DNA from: Actinomycetes bacterium
GTDB lineage: Bacteria > Actinomycetota > Acidimicrobiia > Acidimicrobiales > Microtrichaceae
DNA length: 14,940 nucleotides
Direction: 5' to 3'
Assembly (NCBI GenBank): GCA_023450775.1
Contig: JAEXGP010000103.1
Location: 1 to 14,940 of the forward strand
The translations under genes and the position numbers were made by a program. Position 1 is the first letter of the stretch, and each line of letters begins with the position of its first letter. Positions 7,311 to 13,044 of this stretch are shown piece after piece. Below the pieces are notes generated by a model, which was not told where the DNA came from, did no database searches, and saw only the letters and a list, made by a program, of their open reading frames with translations.

Positions 7311-7417
7311 GAACGTGTGTGGCTCGTGCCCGTGGCGGGCGTTCCTCGCACATGTTCTGCGGTTGACGGCGAACGTGTGTGGCTGGTGCCCGTGGCGGGC
7401 GTTTCCCGCACAAATTC
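7311..7417 (+). repeat. Upstream array (A) of the structured 47+13 bp repeat, two copies
   Basis: 47-bp cores at 7311-7357 and 7371-7417 are separated by a 13-bp spacer (period 60). Each core folds as an outer stem (core positions 4-12, CGTGTGTGG, with 36-44), a 3x3 internal loop, an inner stem GCCCG-TGG-CGGGC (18-22 with 26-30) extended by two G-U pairs, and closing GAAC/GTTC ends in copy 1. Copy 2 is more decayed at its 3' end (CAAATTC). The same core recurs in the array after the gene at 7504, in the same orientation. The G-U pairs would be A-C mismatches on the other strand, so the plus strand is the better folder. Confidence 0.85.
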
Positions 7418-7442
7418 CGCGGTCGGTACCCGAGTGAGCGGT

Positions 7443-7482
7443 CTGCCGCAACGGGGACCGGTCCCCGTTGCCCGGTCGGCAG
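7443..7482 (+). promoter_or_regulatory. Perfect 24-bp palindrome nested in a longer inverted repeat, upstream of the nuclease-like gene
   Basis: Bases 7448-7471 are a perfect palindrome: half-site GCAACGGGGACC followed by its exact reverse complement. Outside it, CTGCCG (7443-7448) and CGGCAG (7477-7482) form a further pair, leaving CCCGGT (7471-7476) as a one-sided bulge. The element ends 21 bases before ATG 7504. The gene starts with a winged-helix-type domain, so an autoregulatory operator is the simplest reading. Alternatives are an RNA hairpin that hides the start region, or a recognition site for the nuclease. Confidence 0.6.
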
Positions 7483-7503
7483 CGCCCGTGGTCCCGTCGA
7501 GCG

Positions 7504-8460
7504 ATGCGATCGGACTCGCTCGCCCGACTGGTGGCGCTCTCGAAGGACCAGGCCGGCACGTTCTCGGCCCGGCAGGCCGTGGCGGTCGGCGTGTCGCACA
7601 AGCAGGTGCGCACCGCGTGCGAGGCCGGTGTGCTCCAACGCGTCTACCCCTCCGTGTACTGGCTCGGCGGAGGCCCGGTGCCTCGGCCCAGCCTGCTCCA
7701 TGCCGCGGTGCTGGCCGTGGGACGCGGCGCGCCGAGCCATGAGTCGTCGTTGTTCCTCCACGGCGTCGACCGCGTGCCGTTCGCGGTCGTTGTCTCGACG
7801 CGACCGGGTGCCCGGACCGACCTGGACGGTGTCCGCGTCCACCGCGTGCGGGACCTGTTCCCGTCGCATCTGTGCGTGGTGGACGGCATCACCACCACCA
7901 CGGTCGAGCGAGCGCTGGTCGACGTGGCGTCGGTGTTCAGCCCGGTTCGATTCGAGTGGCTGCTCGACCATCTGACGATCACGACACGCCGCACGTCGTT
8001 GGGGCGGGTCGCCCGGGTGGTCCGGCAGGTCAACCGCCACGGTCGGCGGGGGATCGGGACGCTCACCGAACTGCTCGACGCCCGAGGGCCCGCCGCAGCG
8101 CAGCCCCGGAGCCTCCTCGAGCGCTCCGCCGACGAGCTCCTCGCCCTCACCGGGCTGCCGCCCGCGGAACGTGAGTATCCACTGCCGACGCTGCTGGCCG
8201 GACGTGGCGCGCCGACGGAGGGCTTCGTCGACCGGGCCTGGCCCGAGGTCAAGCTCATCATCGAGATCGACGGCCGCCCCTGGCACGCCCGCGAGCGTGA
8301 CATGACCCGCGACCGGCGCCGCGACCGCCAGGCCGCGGCCGCCGGCTGGCAGACCCTGCGGATCCTCGATGAGGAGATCCGCGACGTCGCCGAGGAGGTC
8401 GTGGCCGACGTCCTCGCCGCCTACGCCGAGCGACTGTCGCTGTTCCACCCCACCGGCTGA
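7504..8460 (+). CDS. AbiEi-type winged-helix N-terminal domain fused to a DUF559 (Vsr-like) nuclease domain
   Basis: 318 residues from ATG 7504; an in-frame TTG at 7468 lies inside the palindrome and is disfavoured. Residues 5-55 (QAGTFSARQAVAVGVSHKQV and RVYPSVYWL) match the AbiEi antitoxin-like N-terminal winged helix. The middle part is typical of the actinobacterial family. Residues 200-310 form a DUF559/very-short-patch-repair-like PD-(D/E)xK fold: E207, D243 in FVDRAWPEVK, E254 and D256 in IIEIDGRPWH, then RDRRRDRQAAAAGW and LRI. Nuclease residues look intact. No AbiEii toxin partner adjoins it, so it is not a classical type IV toxin-antitoxin pair. It is bracketed by repeat arrays A and B; array B begins 8 bases after the stop. 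Biological role unknown. Confidence 0.8.
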   Translation: MRSDSLARLVALSKDQAGTFSARQAVAVGVSHKQVRTACEAGVLQRVYPSVYWLGGGPVPRPSLLHAAVLAVGRGAPSHESSLFLHGVDRVPFAVVVSTRPGARTDLDGVRVHRVRDLFPSHLCVVDGITTTTVERALVDVASVFSPVRFEWLLDHLTITTRRTSLGRVARVVRQVNRHGRRGIGTLTELLDARGPAAAQPRSLLERSADELLALTGLPPAEREYPLPTLLAGRGAPTEGFVDRAWPEVKLIIEIDGRPWHARERDMTRDRRRDRQAAAAGWQTLRILDEEIRDVAEEVVADVLAAYAERLSLFHPTG

Positions 8461-8468
8461 CGCCGGGC

Positions 8469-8695
8469 GTTCGTGTGTGGGAGGTGCCCGTGGTGGGCGT
8501 GTGCCGCACACGTTCGTGGGGCGGTGAGGTTCGTGTGTGGGAGGTGCCCGTGGCGGGCGTGTGCCGCACACGTTCGTGGGGCGGTGAGGTTCGTATATGG
8601 GAGGTGCCCGTGGCGGGCGTGTGCCGCACACGTTCGTGGGGCGGTGAGGTTCGTGTATGGGAGGTGCCCGTGGCGGGCGTCTGCCGCACGAGTTC
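8469..8695 (+). repeat. Downstream array (B) of the structured 47+13 bp repeat, four copies
   Basis: Cores at 8469-8515, 8529-8575, 8589-8635 and 8649-8695 have a strict 60-bp period. The 13-bp spacers (GTGGGGCGGTGAG, 8516-8528 and repeats) are identical to each other but differ from array A. The first two copies keep the full two-part hairpin; copy 1 has T for C at core position 26, which still pairs as G-U. Copy 3 (GTATATGG) and copy 4 (GTGTATGG, CACGAG) carry stem-breaking changes. The 3x3 internal loop reads GAG/GTG here against CTC/TCC in array A. The array fills the space between the convergent nuclease-like and receiver genes and could also act as a terminator. Confidence 0.9.
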
Positions 8696-8720
8696 GGCGC
8701 ACGGGGTGCCCGGCAGCCCA

Positions 8721-8732
8721 CGGACGCGTCCG
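8721..8732. terminator. Perfect palindrome CGGACGCGTCCG after the receiver gene
   Basis: A 12-bp perfect palindrome ends two bases before the reverse-strand stop codon at 8734-8736. It may form a short hairpin at the 3' end of the receiver-containing transcript. Confidence 0.3.
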
Positions 8733-8733
8733 C

Positions 8734-9087
8734 TCAGGCGAGTTGGGCGACGGCCTCCACGAGGCGTTCCGCCTCGACCGGGCGGATCAGCACCGAGTCG
8801 GCGCCGGCGGCGAGCGCGGCGTCGGCGTCCTCGGGCGAGTCGACCACCACGACGACCGCGGCGTCGCGTTGACGTCGCGACGCCGAGGCGCGCAGGTCGG
8901 CGACGAGCGACGTGGCCGACGCGGTCACCACGAGCGTCGGTGCGCCGTCCTGCTGCACGGCGAGCGCGGCGGCAACCGGCGACTCCGTCACCTCGACCGC
9001 CGAGCCGGACGCGCCCAGCACCTCGGCGACCAGTCCGACCGCGGGATCGTCGCGGTCGGCGACGACGAGGACGGGTCCGAGCGTCAC
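8734..9087 (-). CDS. Stand-alone CheY-like receiver domain lacking the phosphorylation site
   Basis: 117 residues from GTG 9087. The alternating strand/helix pattern of a response-regulator receiver is clear: VLVVADRDD at the N-terminus (acidic residues D11, D13, D14), PTLVVTA, VVVVVDSPED and GADSVLIRPVEAERLVEAV. The residue where the phospho-accepting Asp should sit appears to be Thr55, the conserved Ser/Thr of strand 4 is Asp83, and the invariant Lys is Arg102. There is no output domain. It is probably a pseudo-receiver used for protein binding rather than phosphorelay. It starts 31 bases after the stop of the oxidoreductase gene, so both are probably one transcript. Fold call is good; role unknown. 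Confidence 0.7.
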   Translation of the reverse strand: MTLGPVLVVADRDDPAVGLVAEVLGASGSAVEVTESPVAAALAVQQDGAPTLVVTASATSLVADLRASASRRQRDAAVVVVVDSPEDADAALAAGADSVLIRPVEAERLVEAVAQLA

Positions 9088-9111
9088 GACCGGACCCGTC
9101 TCGCCGCTCCT

Positions 9112-9127
9112 GAGGGCCTCAGCCCTC
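9112..9127 (-). other. Hairpin straddling the stop codon of the oxidoreductase gene
   Basis: GAGGGC (9112-9117) and GCCCTC (9122-9127) pair around a four-base loop that contains the stop codon (9119-9121). It lies between two genes of one probable operon and could reduce read-through into the receiver gene or slow 3' decay. Confidence 0.35.
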
Positions 9128-11395
9128 TGTGGCCTCGACGACGTCCTGGATCGGCGGCTGCGCCAACGGCTCTGCGTTCTCGATGGCCTCGAGCACGTGC
9201 ATGGCGAGGTCGCCGACCTTGAGCTCGTCGTCCTCGACGCCCTGCGCCTTCACGCCGTCATCGATCATCACGTAGCAGAAGGGGCACGCGGTGGCGATGC
9301 GGGTGGCGCCCGTGGCGATCAGCTCCTGCGAGCGCTCCACGTTCACCTGCTTGCCGATGTGCTCCTCCATCCACATGCGGGCACCGCCGGCGCCGCAGCA
9401 CATGCCCTTGGTGCCGGATCGGTTGGCCTCGACGATCTCGATGCCGGCCAGGCGACCGATCACGTTCCGCGGCGCCAGGTACACGTCGTTGTGGCGACCG
9501 AGGTAGCAGGAGTCGTGGTACACCACCCGCTCCTCGAGCTTGGCGCCCGACAGGTCCAGGCGACCGGTGTCGATCAGCTCCTCCAGGAACTGGCTGTGGT
9601 GCACGACCTCGTAGTGGCCGCCGAGCTGCGGGTACTCGTTCTTCAGCGTGTTGAAGCAGTGCGGGCACTGCGTGATGATCTTGCGCACGCCCATGCCGTC
9701 GAGCGTCTCGATGTTCTGCATGGCGAGCATCTGGAAGATGTACTCGTTGCCCGAGCGGCGGGCGGGGTCGCCGGTGCAGTTCTCGGACGGGCCGAGGATG
9801 GCGAAGCTGATCTCGGCCCGCTGCAGCAGCTTGGCCATGGCCTGGGTGACCTTCTTGTTCTTGTCGTCGAAGGACCCGGCGCAGCCGACCCAGTAGAGGT
9901 ACTCGGCGGTCAGCGGGTCGCTGCCGTCGATGATCTCGATGCCGTCCAGGTCCTTGGCCCAGTCGGCGCGCTCGCCCTGGCTCATGCCCCACGGGTTGCC
10001 GGAGTTCTCCATGGCCCGGAAGGCGTTGCCCAGCTCGGTGGGGAAGTCGGACTCCATCAGCGTCAGGTAGCGACGCATGTCGAGGATCTTGTCCAGGATC
10101 TCGATGTTGACCGGGCAGTTCTCGTCGCACGCCTTGCAGGACGTGCAGGACCAGACCTCTTCGGCCGTGATGCGCTCGAACAGCACGTCGGCGTCGACCT
10201 TGATGTCCTTGTCGACGCCGATCGGGGGCGACACGACCGGGCTGCCGGTGGCGGCCATGACCTCACCGGTCTTCAGCACGATCTCGCGCGGGTCGAGCGG
10301 CTTGCCGGTGGCGTGCGCCGGGCAGACGGAGGTGCAGCGGCCGCACATGGTGCAGGCGTCGGTGTCGAGCAGCTGCTTCCAGGTGAAGTCCTCGACCTTG
10401 TAGGCGCCGAAGCTCTCGAGCTCGGTCTCCATGAGGTTCGGCATGGCCTTCATGGCGCCCTTGGGGCGGTCCTTCTCGGACAGGTACATGTTCAGCGGCG
10501 ACGTGAAGATGTGCCGCAGCATGGTCACCGGCAGGATCACCAGGAACGCCACGAACGTGAGCACGTGGACCGTCCAGGCGACCTGGTGCCAGGTGTCGAG
10601 GTTCGGCACGTTCTGGAGCGCCAGCCCGAGCGGGTAGCCGATGAAGCTCCACTTCTCGAAGCTCGGGAAGTCGGTCTCGGCGATGCGGAAGCCCTCGGCC
10701 AGGAAGCCGGTGACGCCGATGGCGAACAGGATGCCGAGGATGACCGCGTGCTCCGGCTTGGACTTGATGCGGATGCGGTACGGGCGCTGGATGTAGCGGC
10801 GGACGATCGCCCACGTGACACCGATCAGGAACACCGCGCCGCCGAGGTCGCCGATGAACGAGAAGCCCTCGTAGACCTTGCCGTTCAGGAACTTGAGGGA
10901 CTCGGGCAGCTGGTGGTTGATCTCCAGGATCGAGGTGACCGCGAGCAGCACCAGGAAGCCGAAGTAGATCATCGAGTGCATGATCCCGGCGGCGGGGTCG
11001 CGCAGCAGGGTCTGCATGTAGAGGCCGGCGCGCAGGCGCTCCAGGCGCTTCTTGGCGTTCTTCGGCGTGATCGAACGGCGGTCCGGGCCGCCCCGCTCCC
11101 AGTTGCGGACGCGGTTGGCGAACATGACGGCGCCGAACACGAACATGATCGGGATGACCACGTAGAACGCGAACTTCAGCGCGCCGGGGATGCCCCCGAA
11201 CACCTCGCGCTGGACCTCTGCGTCGTCGTGGAACTGCAGCGTCGACGCGGCGATGCCCGAGCCGACGGTGATCAGCGCGATCGCGATGCCGATGAGGATC
11301 GAGATCTGGTGCGGCTGCAGGCGCTTGGGACCCGGCACCGGAGCGGCGTCGTCGGATCCGTGGGCGGCGTCGTTGGAGGTGTCGGTGGCGCTCAT
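9119..11395 (-). CDS. Membrane Fe-S oxidoreductase, EtfD/HdrD-like (electron-transfer-flavoprotein:quinone reductase family)
   Basis: 758 residues, ATG 11395. The N-terminal third has about six membrane segments (roughly 32-52, 74-94, 137-157, 179-199, 215-235, 270-290), a nitrate-reductase-gamma-like heme b domain with candidate ligands H140, H277 and H295. Two [4Fe-4S] motifs follow: C348/351/354/358 and C417/420/423/427. Two cysteine-rich CCG-type domains follow: C505, C540 (ENCTGDPARR), C577, C580; and C630, C666-C667-G, C704, C707. This architecture matches mycobacterial EtfD (Rv0338c) and related EMO proteins, which pass electrons from acyl-CoA dehydrogenases via ETF to menaquinone. No etfBA genes are in the window, so partner and direction are inferred. 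All metal-binding cysteines look intact. Confidence 0.88.
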   Translation of the reverse strand: MSATDTSNDAAHGSDDAAPVPGPKRLQPHQISILIGIAIALITVGSGIAASTLQFHDDAEVQREVFGGIPGALKFAFYVVIPIMFVFGAVMFANRVRNWERGGPDRRSITPKNAKKRLERLRAGLYMQTLLRDPAAGIMHSMIYFGFLVLLAVTSILEINHQLPESLKFLNGKVYEGFSFIGDLGGAVFLIGVTWAIVRRYIQRPYRIRIKSKPEHAVILGILFAIGVTGFLAEGFRIAETDFPSFEKWSFIGYPLGLALQNVPNLDTWHQVAWTVHVLTFVAFLVILPVTMLRHIFTSPLNMYLSEKDRPKGAMKAMPNLMETELESFGAYKVEDFTWKQLLDTDACTMCGRCTSVCPAHATGKPLDPREIVLKTGEVMAATGSPVVSPPIGVDKDIKVDADVLFERITAEEVWSCTSCKACDENCPVNIEILDKILDMRRYLTLMESDFPTELGNAFRAMENSGNPWGMSQGERADWAKDLDGIEIIDGSDPLTAEYLYWVGCAGSFDDKNKKVTQAMAKLLQRAEISFAILGPSENCTGDPARRSGNEYIFQMLAMQNIETLDGMGVRKIITQCPHCFNTLKNEYPQLGGHYEVVHHSQFLEELIDTGRLDLSGAKLEERVVYHDSCYLGRHNDVYLAPRNVIGRLAGIEIVEANRSGTKGMCCGAGGARMWMEEHIGKQVNVERSQELIATGATRIATACPFCYVMIDDGVKAQGVEDDELKVGDLAMHVLEAIENAEPLAQPPIQDVVEATEG

Positions 11396-11406
11396 AGACG
11401 CTCAGG

Positions 11407-11412
11407 AACCTA
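11407..11412 (-). promoter_or_regulatory. Possible -10 box TAGGTT of the oxidoreductase gene
   Basis: On the reverse strand TAGGTT fits TANNNT and ends 11 bases before ATG 11395, predicting a 5' leader of only a few bases. It lies downstream of a hairpin (11440-11456), so the gene may have its own promoter besides any read-through from the upstream gene. Confidence 0.35.
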
Positions 11413-11439
11413 GTCGGCGGGCCCCTGTCGTCGTGAAGT

Positions 11440-11456
11440 CCTGACGGGTCGTCAGG
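11440..11456 (-). terminator. Hairpin between the cyclic-nucleotide-binding gene and the oxidoreductase gene
   Basis: CCTGACG (11440-11446) and CGTCAGG (11450-11456) form a perfect 7-bp stem with a 3-base loop, 28 bases after the upstream gene's stop. It may end or attenuate that transcript. As double-stranded DNA it could instead be a regulator site. Confidence 0.4.
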
Positions 11457-11484
11457 GCGGGGTGGCGTGCAGGACGAGCGCCGT

Positions 11485-11904
11485 TCAGTTGAGGTGCGTC
11501 AGGTCCTCGGCGACCCGCAGCCGCTGCGCCAGCGTCACGAGCAGCCGGTGCGCCAGCGTGGGGATCTCGTCGAGCACGGCGTTGAAGGCCGGACGGGTGA
11601 GCACCAGCACGTCGACCGGGGTGGTCGCGACCACCGTGGCCGAGCGGGGACCGCCGTCGAGCAGGGCCAGCTCGCCGATCACGCTGCCCGCGCCGACCCT
11701 CGCCACCGTGGCGCCGTCGCGCTGCACCTCGGCCTCGCCCTCGAGCAGCACGAAGGCCTCCCGGCCGATGTCGCCCTGGCGCGTGAGCGTGGTGCCGGCG
11801 TCGAGGGTGACCTCGTCGGTGGCCCGGGCCAGGCGTTCGAGGTCCTTGGCGGAGCAACCCGCGAAGAGCGGGATGCGAACGAGGTGGTCCGTCAGCTGCG
11901 ACAC
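11485..11904 (-). CDS. Stand-alone cyclic nucleotide-binding (CRP-type) domain protein
   Basis: 139 residues from GTG 11904. The frame runs far upstream, but this start gives VSQLTDHLVRIPLFAGCSAKD, the normal beginning of a CNB domain, and has a -10 box 7 bases ahead. The beta-roll shows DAGTTLTRQGDIGREAFVLL and the phosphate-binding cassette GELALLDGGPRSA (residues 77-89), with the Arg (R87) and Glu (E78) that contact cyclic nucleotide. The following helix is present but there is no helix-turn-helix, so it is a sensor without its own DNA-binding domain. It lies upstream of the oxidoreductase gene on the same strand and divergent from the ParA-type gene. Ligand (cAMP or cGMP) is inferred from the cassette. 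Confidence 0.86.
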   Translation of the reverse strand: MSQLTDHLVRIPLFAGCSAKDLERLARATDEVTLDAGTTLTRQGDIGREAFVLLEGEAEVQRDGATVARVGAGSVIGELALLDGGPRSATVVATTPVDVLVLTRPAFNAVLDEIPTLAHRLLVTLAQRLRVAEDLTHLN

Positions 11905-11911
11905 GCCGGCG

Positions 11912-11917
11912 AGCCTA
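11912..11917 (-). promoter_or_regulatory. Predicted -10 box TAGGCT for the CNB gene
   Basis: On the reverse strand TAGGCT sits exactly 7 bases before GTG 11904, the same arrangement as at 1947-1960. This predicts a leaderless mRNA and supports the short start. No Shine-Dalgarno sequence is present. Confidence 0.5.
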
Positions 11918-12023
11918 TGGTCCGGCGAGCCGGCCGCGCCGGGATCCGTCCGCGACCTCGACGGTCGCCGCCGGGGGAAGCGCGGCGCGGCGGGTCCGGG
12001 TCGGGTTGAATGGGGGTCGCTGG

Positions 12024-12039
12024 GGAGCACACGTGCTCC
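12024..12039 (+). promoter_or_regulatory. Inverted repeat GGAGCAC-AC-GTGCTCC in the divergent spacer
   Basis: Perfect 7-bp arms around 2 bases lie 76 bases upstream of the ParA-type start and about 120 upstream of the CNB start. A TTGAAT box (12006-12011) lies 12 bases to its left. The form is that of a dimeric-regulator operator. The rest of the 210-base spacer holds nothing else I can name. Confidence 0.4.
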
Positions 12040-12114
12040 GGCCGCCGTCCGTCCGACCGCCCCGGCGGGACGTCGGAAGGCGGGCAGCAGTCCGGAGCGA
12101 GCAGGGAGCGTTGG

Positions 12115-12918
12115 ATGAGGGTCGTCGCCGTCGCGGGAGCGAAGGGTGGAGTCGGCAAGACCGCAGCGGCGGTCAACCTGGCCATGCTCTCGTCGGCCGC
12201 GGGCTACCGGACGCTGCTCTGGGACCTGGACCCGCAGGGCGCCGCGACCCACTGCTACCGGGCCCGGGCCAAGGTCAAGGGCGGCGCCGTCCGCCTGCTC
12301 GGGGGCAAGCGCGGCCTCGACACGTTCATCCGCACCACCGACCACGTCCGGCTGGACCTGCTGCCCGCGGACCCGTCGTTCCGCGTCGTCGACACCGTCC
12401 TGTCGTCCCGCCGCTGGCCCGACCGGGTCATCCGCAAGCTGCTGCGTCCGCTCGACCGCTCCTACGACGTGGTGATCCTCGACTGCGCGCCCGGCCTGGG
12501 CGTCGTGACCGAGTCCGTCGTGGCCGCCACCGACCTTGTGCTCGCGCCCGTCGTGCCGGCGCCGCTGTCGGTGCGCAGCCTGGACCAGCTCCAGGAGTTC
12601 GTCGACGCCCACCGGCGCGGCCTGCCGCTGCTCGCGTTCCTGTCGATGATCGACGAGCGCAAGGTGCTCCACCGCCAGGTCGTCGCCCAGGTGCGCACGG
12701 ACCCCCGCTTCGCGCTGAGCGCGGTGCCCGTGTCGTCCTCGGTCGAGCGCATGGGGATGGAGCAGATCCCCGCCGTGATGGCGTCGCCGCTCAACCTGGC
12801 GGCCGTGGCCTACCGGCGGCTGTGGGCCGAGGTCGAGGACCGGCTGGACCTGGCCGCGCCGACCGGGTCGGTCATCGACCTCACCGCGATCGCCGCGCAG
12901 TCCGCCGACGTCGGCTGA
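12115..12918 (+). CDS. ParA/MinD-type deviant Walker ATPase (orphan)
   Basis: 267 residues from ATG 12115, preceded by a good GGGAG ribosome site 8 bases upstream; the in-frame GTG at 12010 is rejected because family homology starts at MRVVAVAGAKGG. The deviant Walker A is K10-GGVGKT, the A' motif is DLDPQGAATH (D38), and Walker B is VVILDCAPG (D123). These ATPases dimerise with ATP and position DNA, septum or other cargo. No ParB or parS-like partner is next to it; the nearest neighbours are the divergent CNB gene and convergent gpmA. It is therefore more likely a cargo-positioning orphan than the chromosome ParA, though this is not provable here. Two hairpins follow the stop. Confidence 0.88.
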   Translation: MRVVAVAGAKGGVGKTAAAVNLAMLSSAAGYRTLLWDLDPQGAATHCYRARAKVKGGAVRLLGGKRGLDTFIRTTDHVRLDLLPADPSFRVVDTVLSSRRWPDRVIRKLLRPLDRSYDVVILDCAPGLGVVTESVVAATDLVLAPVVPAPLSVRSLDQLQEFVDAHRRGLPLLAFLSMIDERKVLHRQVVAQVRTDPRFALSAVPVSSSVERMGMEQIPAVMASPLNLAAVAYRRLWAEVEDRLDLAAPTGSVIDLTAIAAQSADVG

Positions 12919-12919
12919 A

Positions 12920-12942
12920 CGCCGGCACGCCCGCCGCCGGCG
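12920..12942 (+). terminator. Hairpin directly after the ParA-type gene
   Basis: CGCCGGC (12920-12926) pairs with GCCGGCG (12936-12942) around a 9-base loop, starting two bases after the stop codon. Confidence 0.4.
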
Positions 12943-12985
12943 CTCTGTCATGCGGGGTCGAACGCCTCCTCCGTGCATGACGGAG
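12943..12985. terminator. Bidirectional terminator between the convergent ParA-type gene and gpmA
   Basis: CTCTGTCATGC (12943-12953) and GCATGACGGAG (12975-12985) form an 11-bp stem with one T-G pair; GGGG and CTCC in the loop can pair further. The position between two convergent stops suits a shared terminator. Confidence 0.6.
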
Positions 12986-12993
12986 CTGGAAGG

Positions 12994-13044
12994 TCAGCCG
13001 CCGCTCGCCTGCTGCCCTTCCCGCTCAGCCGCCGCTCGCCTGCT
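12994..13044 (-). repeat. Exact 20-bp direct repeat that copies the 3' end of gpmA
   Basis: TCAGCCGCCGCTCGCCTGCT occurs at 12994-13013 and again at 13025-13044, offset by 31 bases. The second copy is the last codons and stop of gpmA; the first lies downstream of the stop. It looks like a small local duplication. Confidence 0.8.

Noticed and set aside
7504..8460. Complete type IV AbiE toxin-antitoxin pair
   Set aside because: Only the AbiEi-like N-terminal domain is present, fused to a nuclease-like domain; no AbiEii nucleotidyltransferase adjoins it.
7311..8695. CRISPR array
   Set aside because: The spacers within array B are identical and only 13 bp long, cores are imperfect palindromes of 47 bp, and no cas gene is nearby.
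8258..8702. Open frames on the reverse strand through array B, encoding tandem peptides such as ARHGHLPHTN or PATGTSHTRT
   Set aside because: The 60-bp period is a multiple of three, so any stop-free unit makes long frames in several registers. No frame has a ribosome site or a recognisable domain.
8912..11413. 833-codon plus-strand open frame
   Set aside because: It lies antisense to the Fe-S oxidoreductase, whose metal-binding cysteine motifs are fully conserved; composition is that of a GC-rich antisense shadow.
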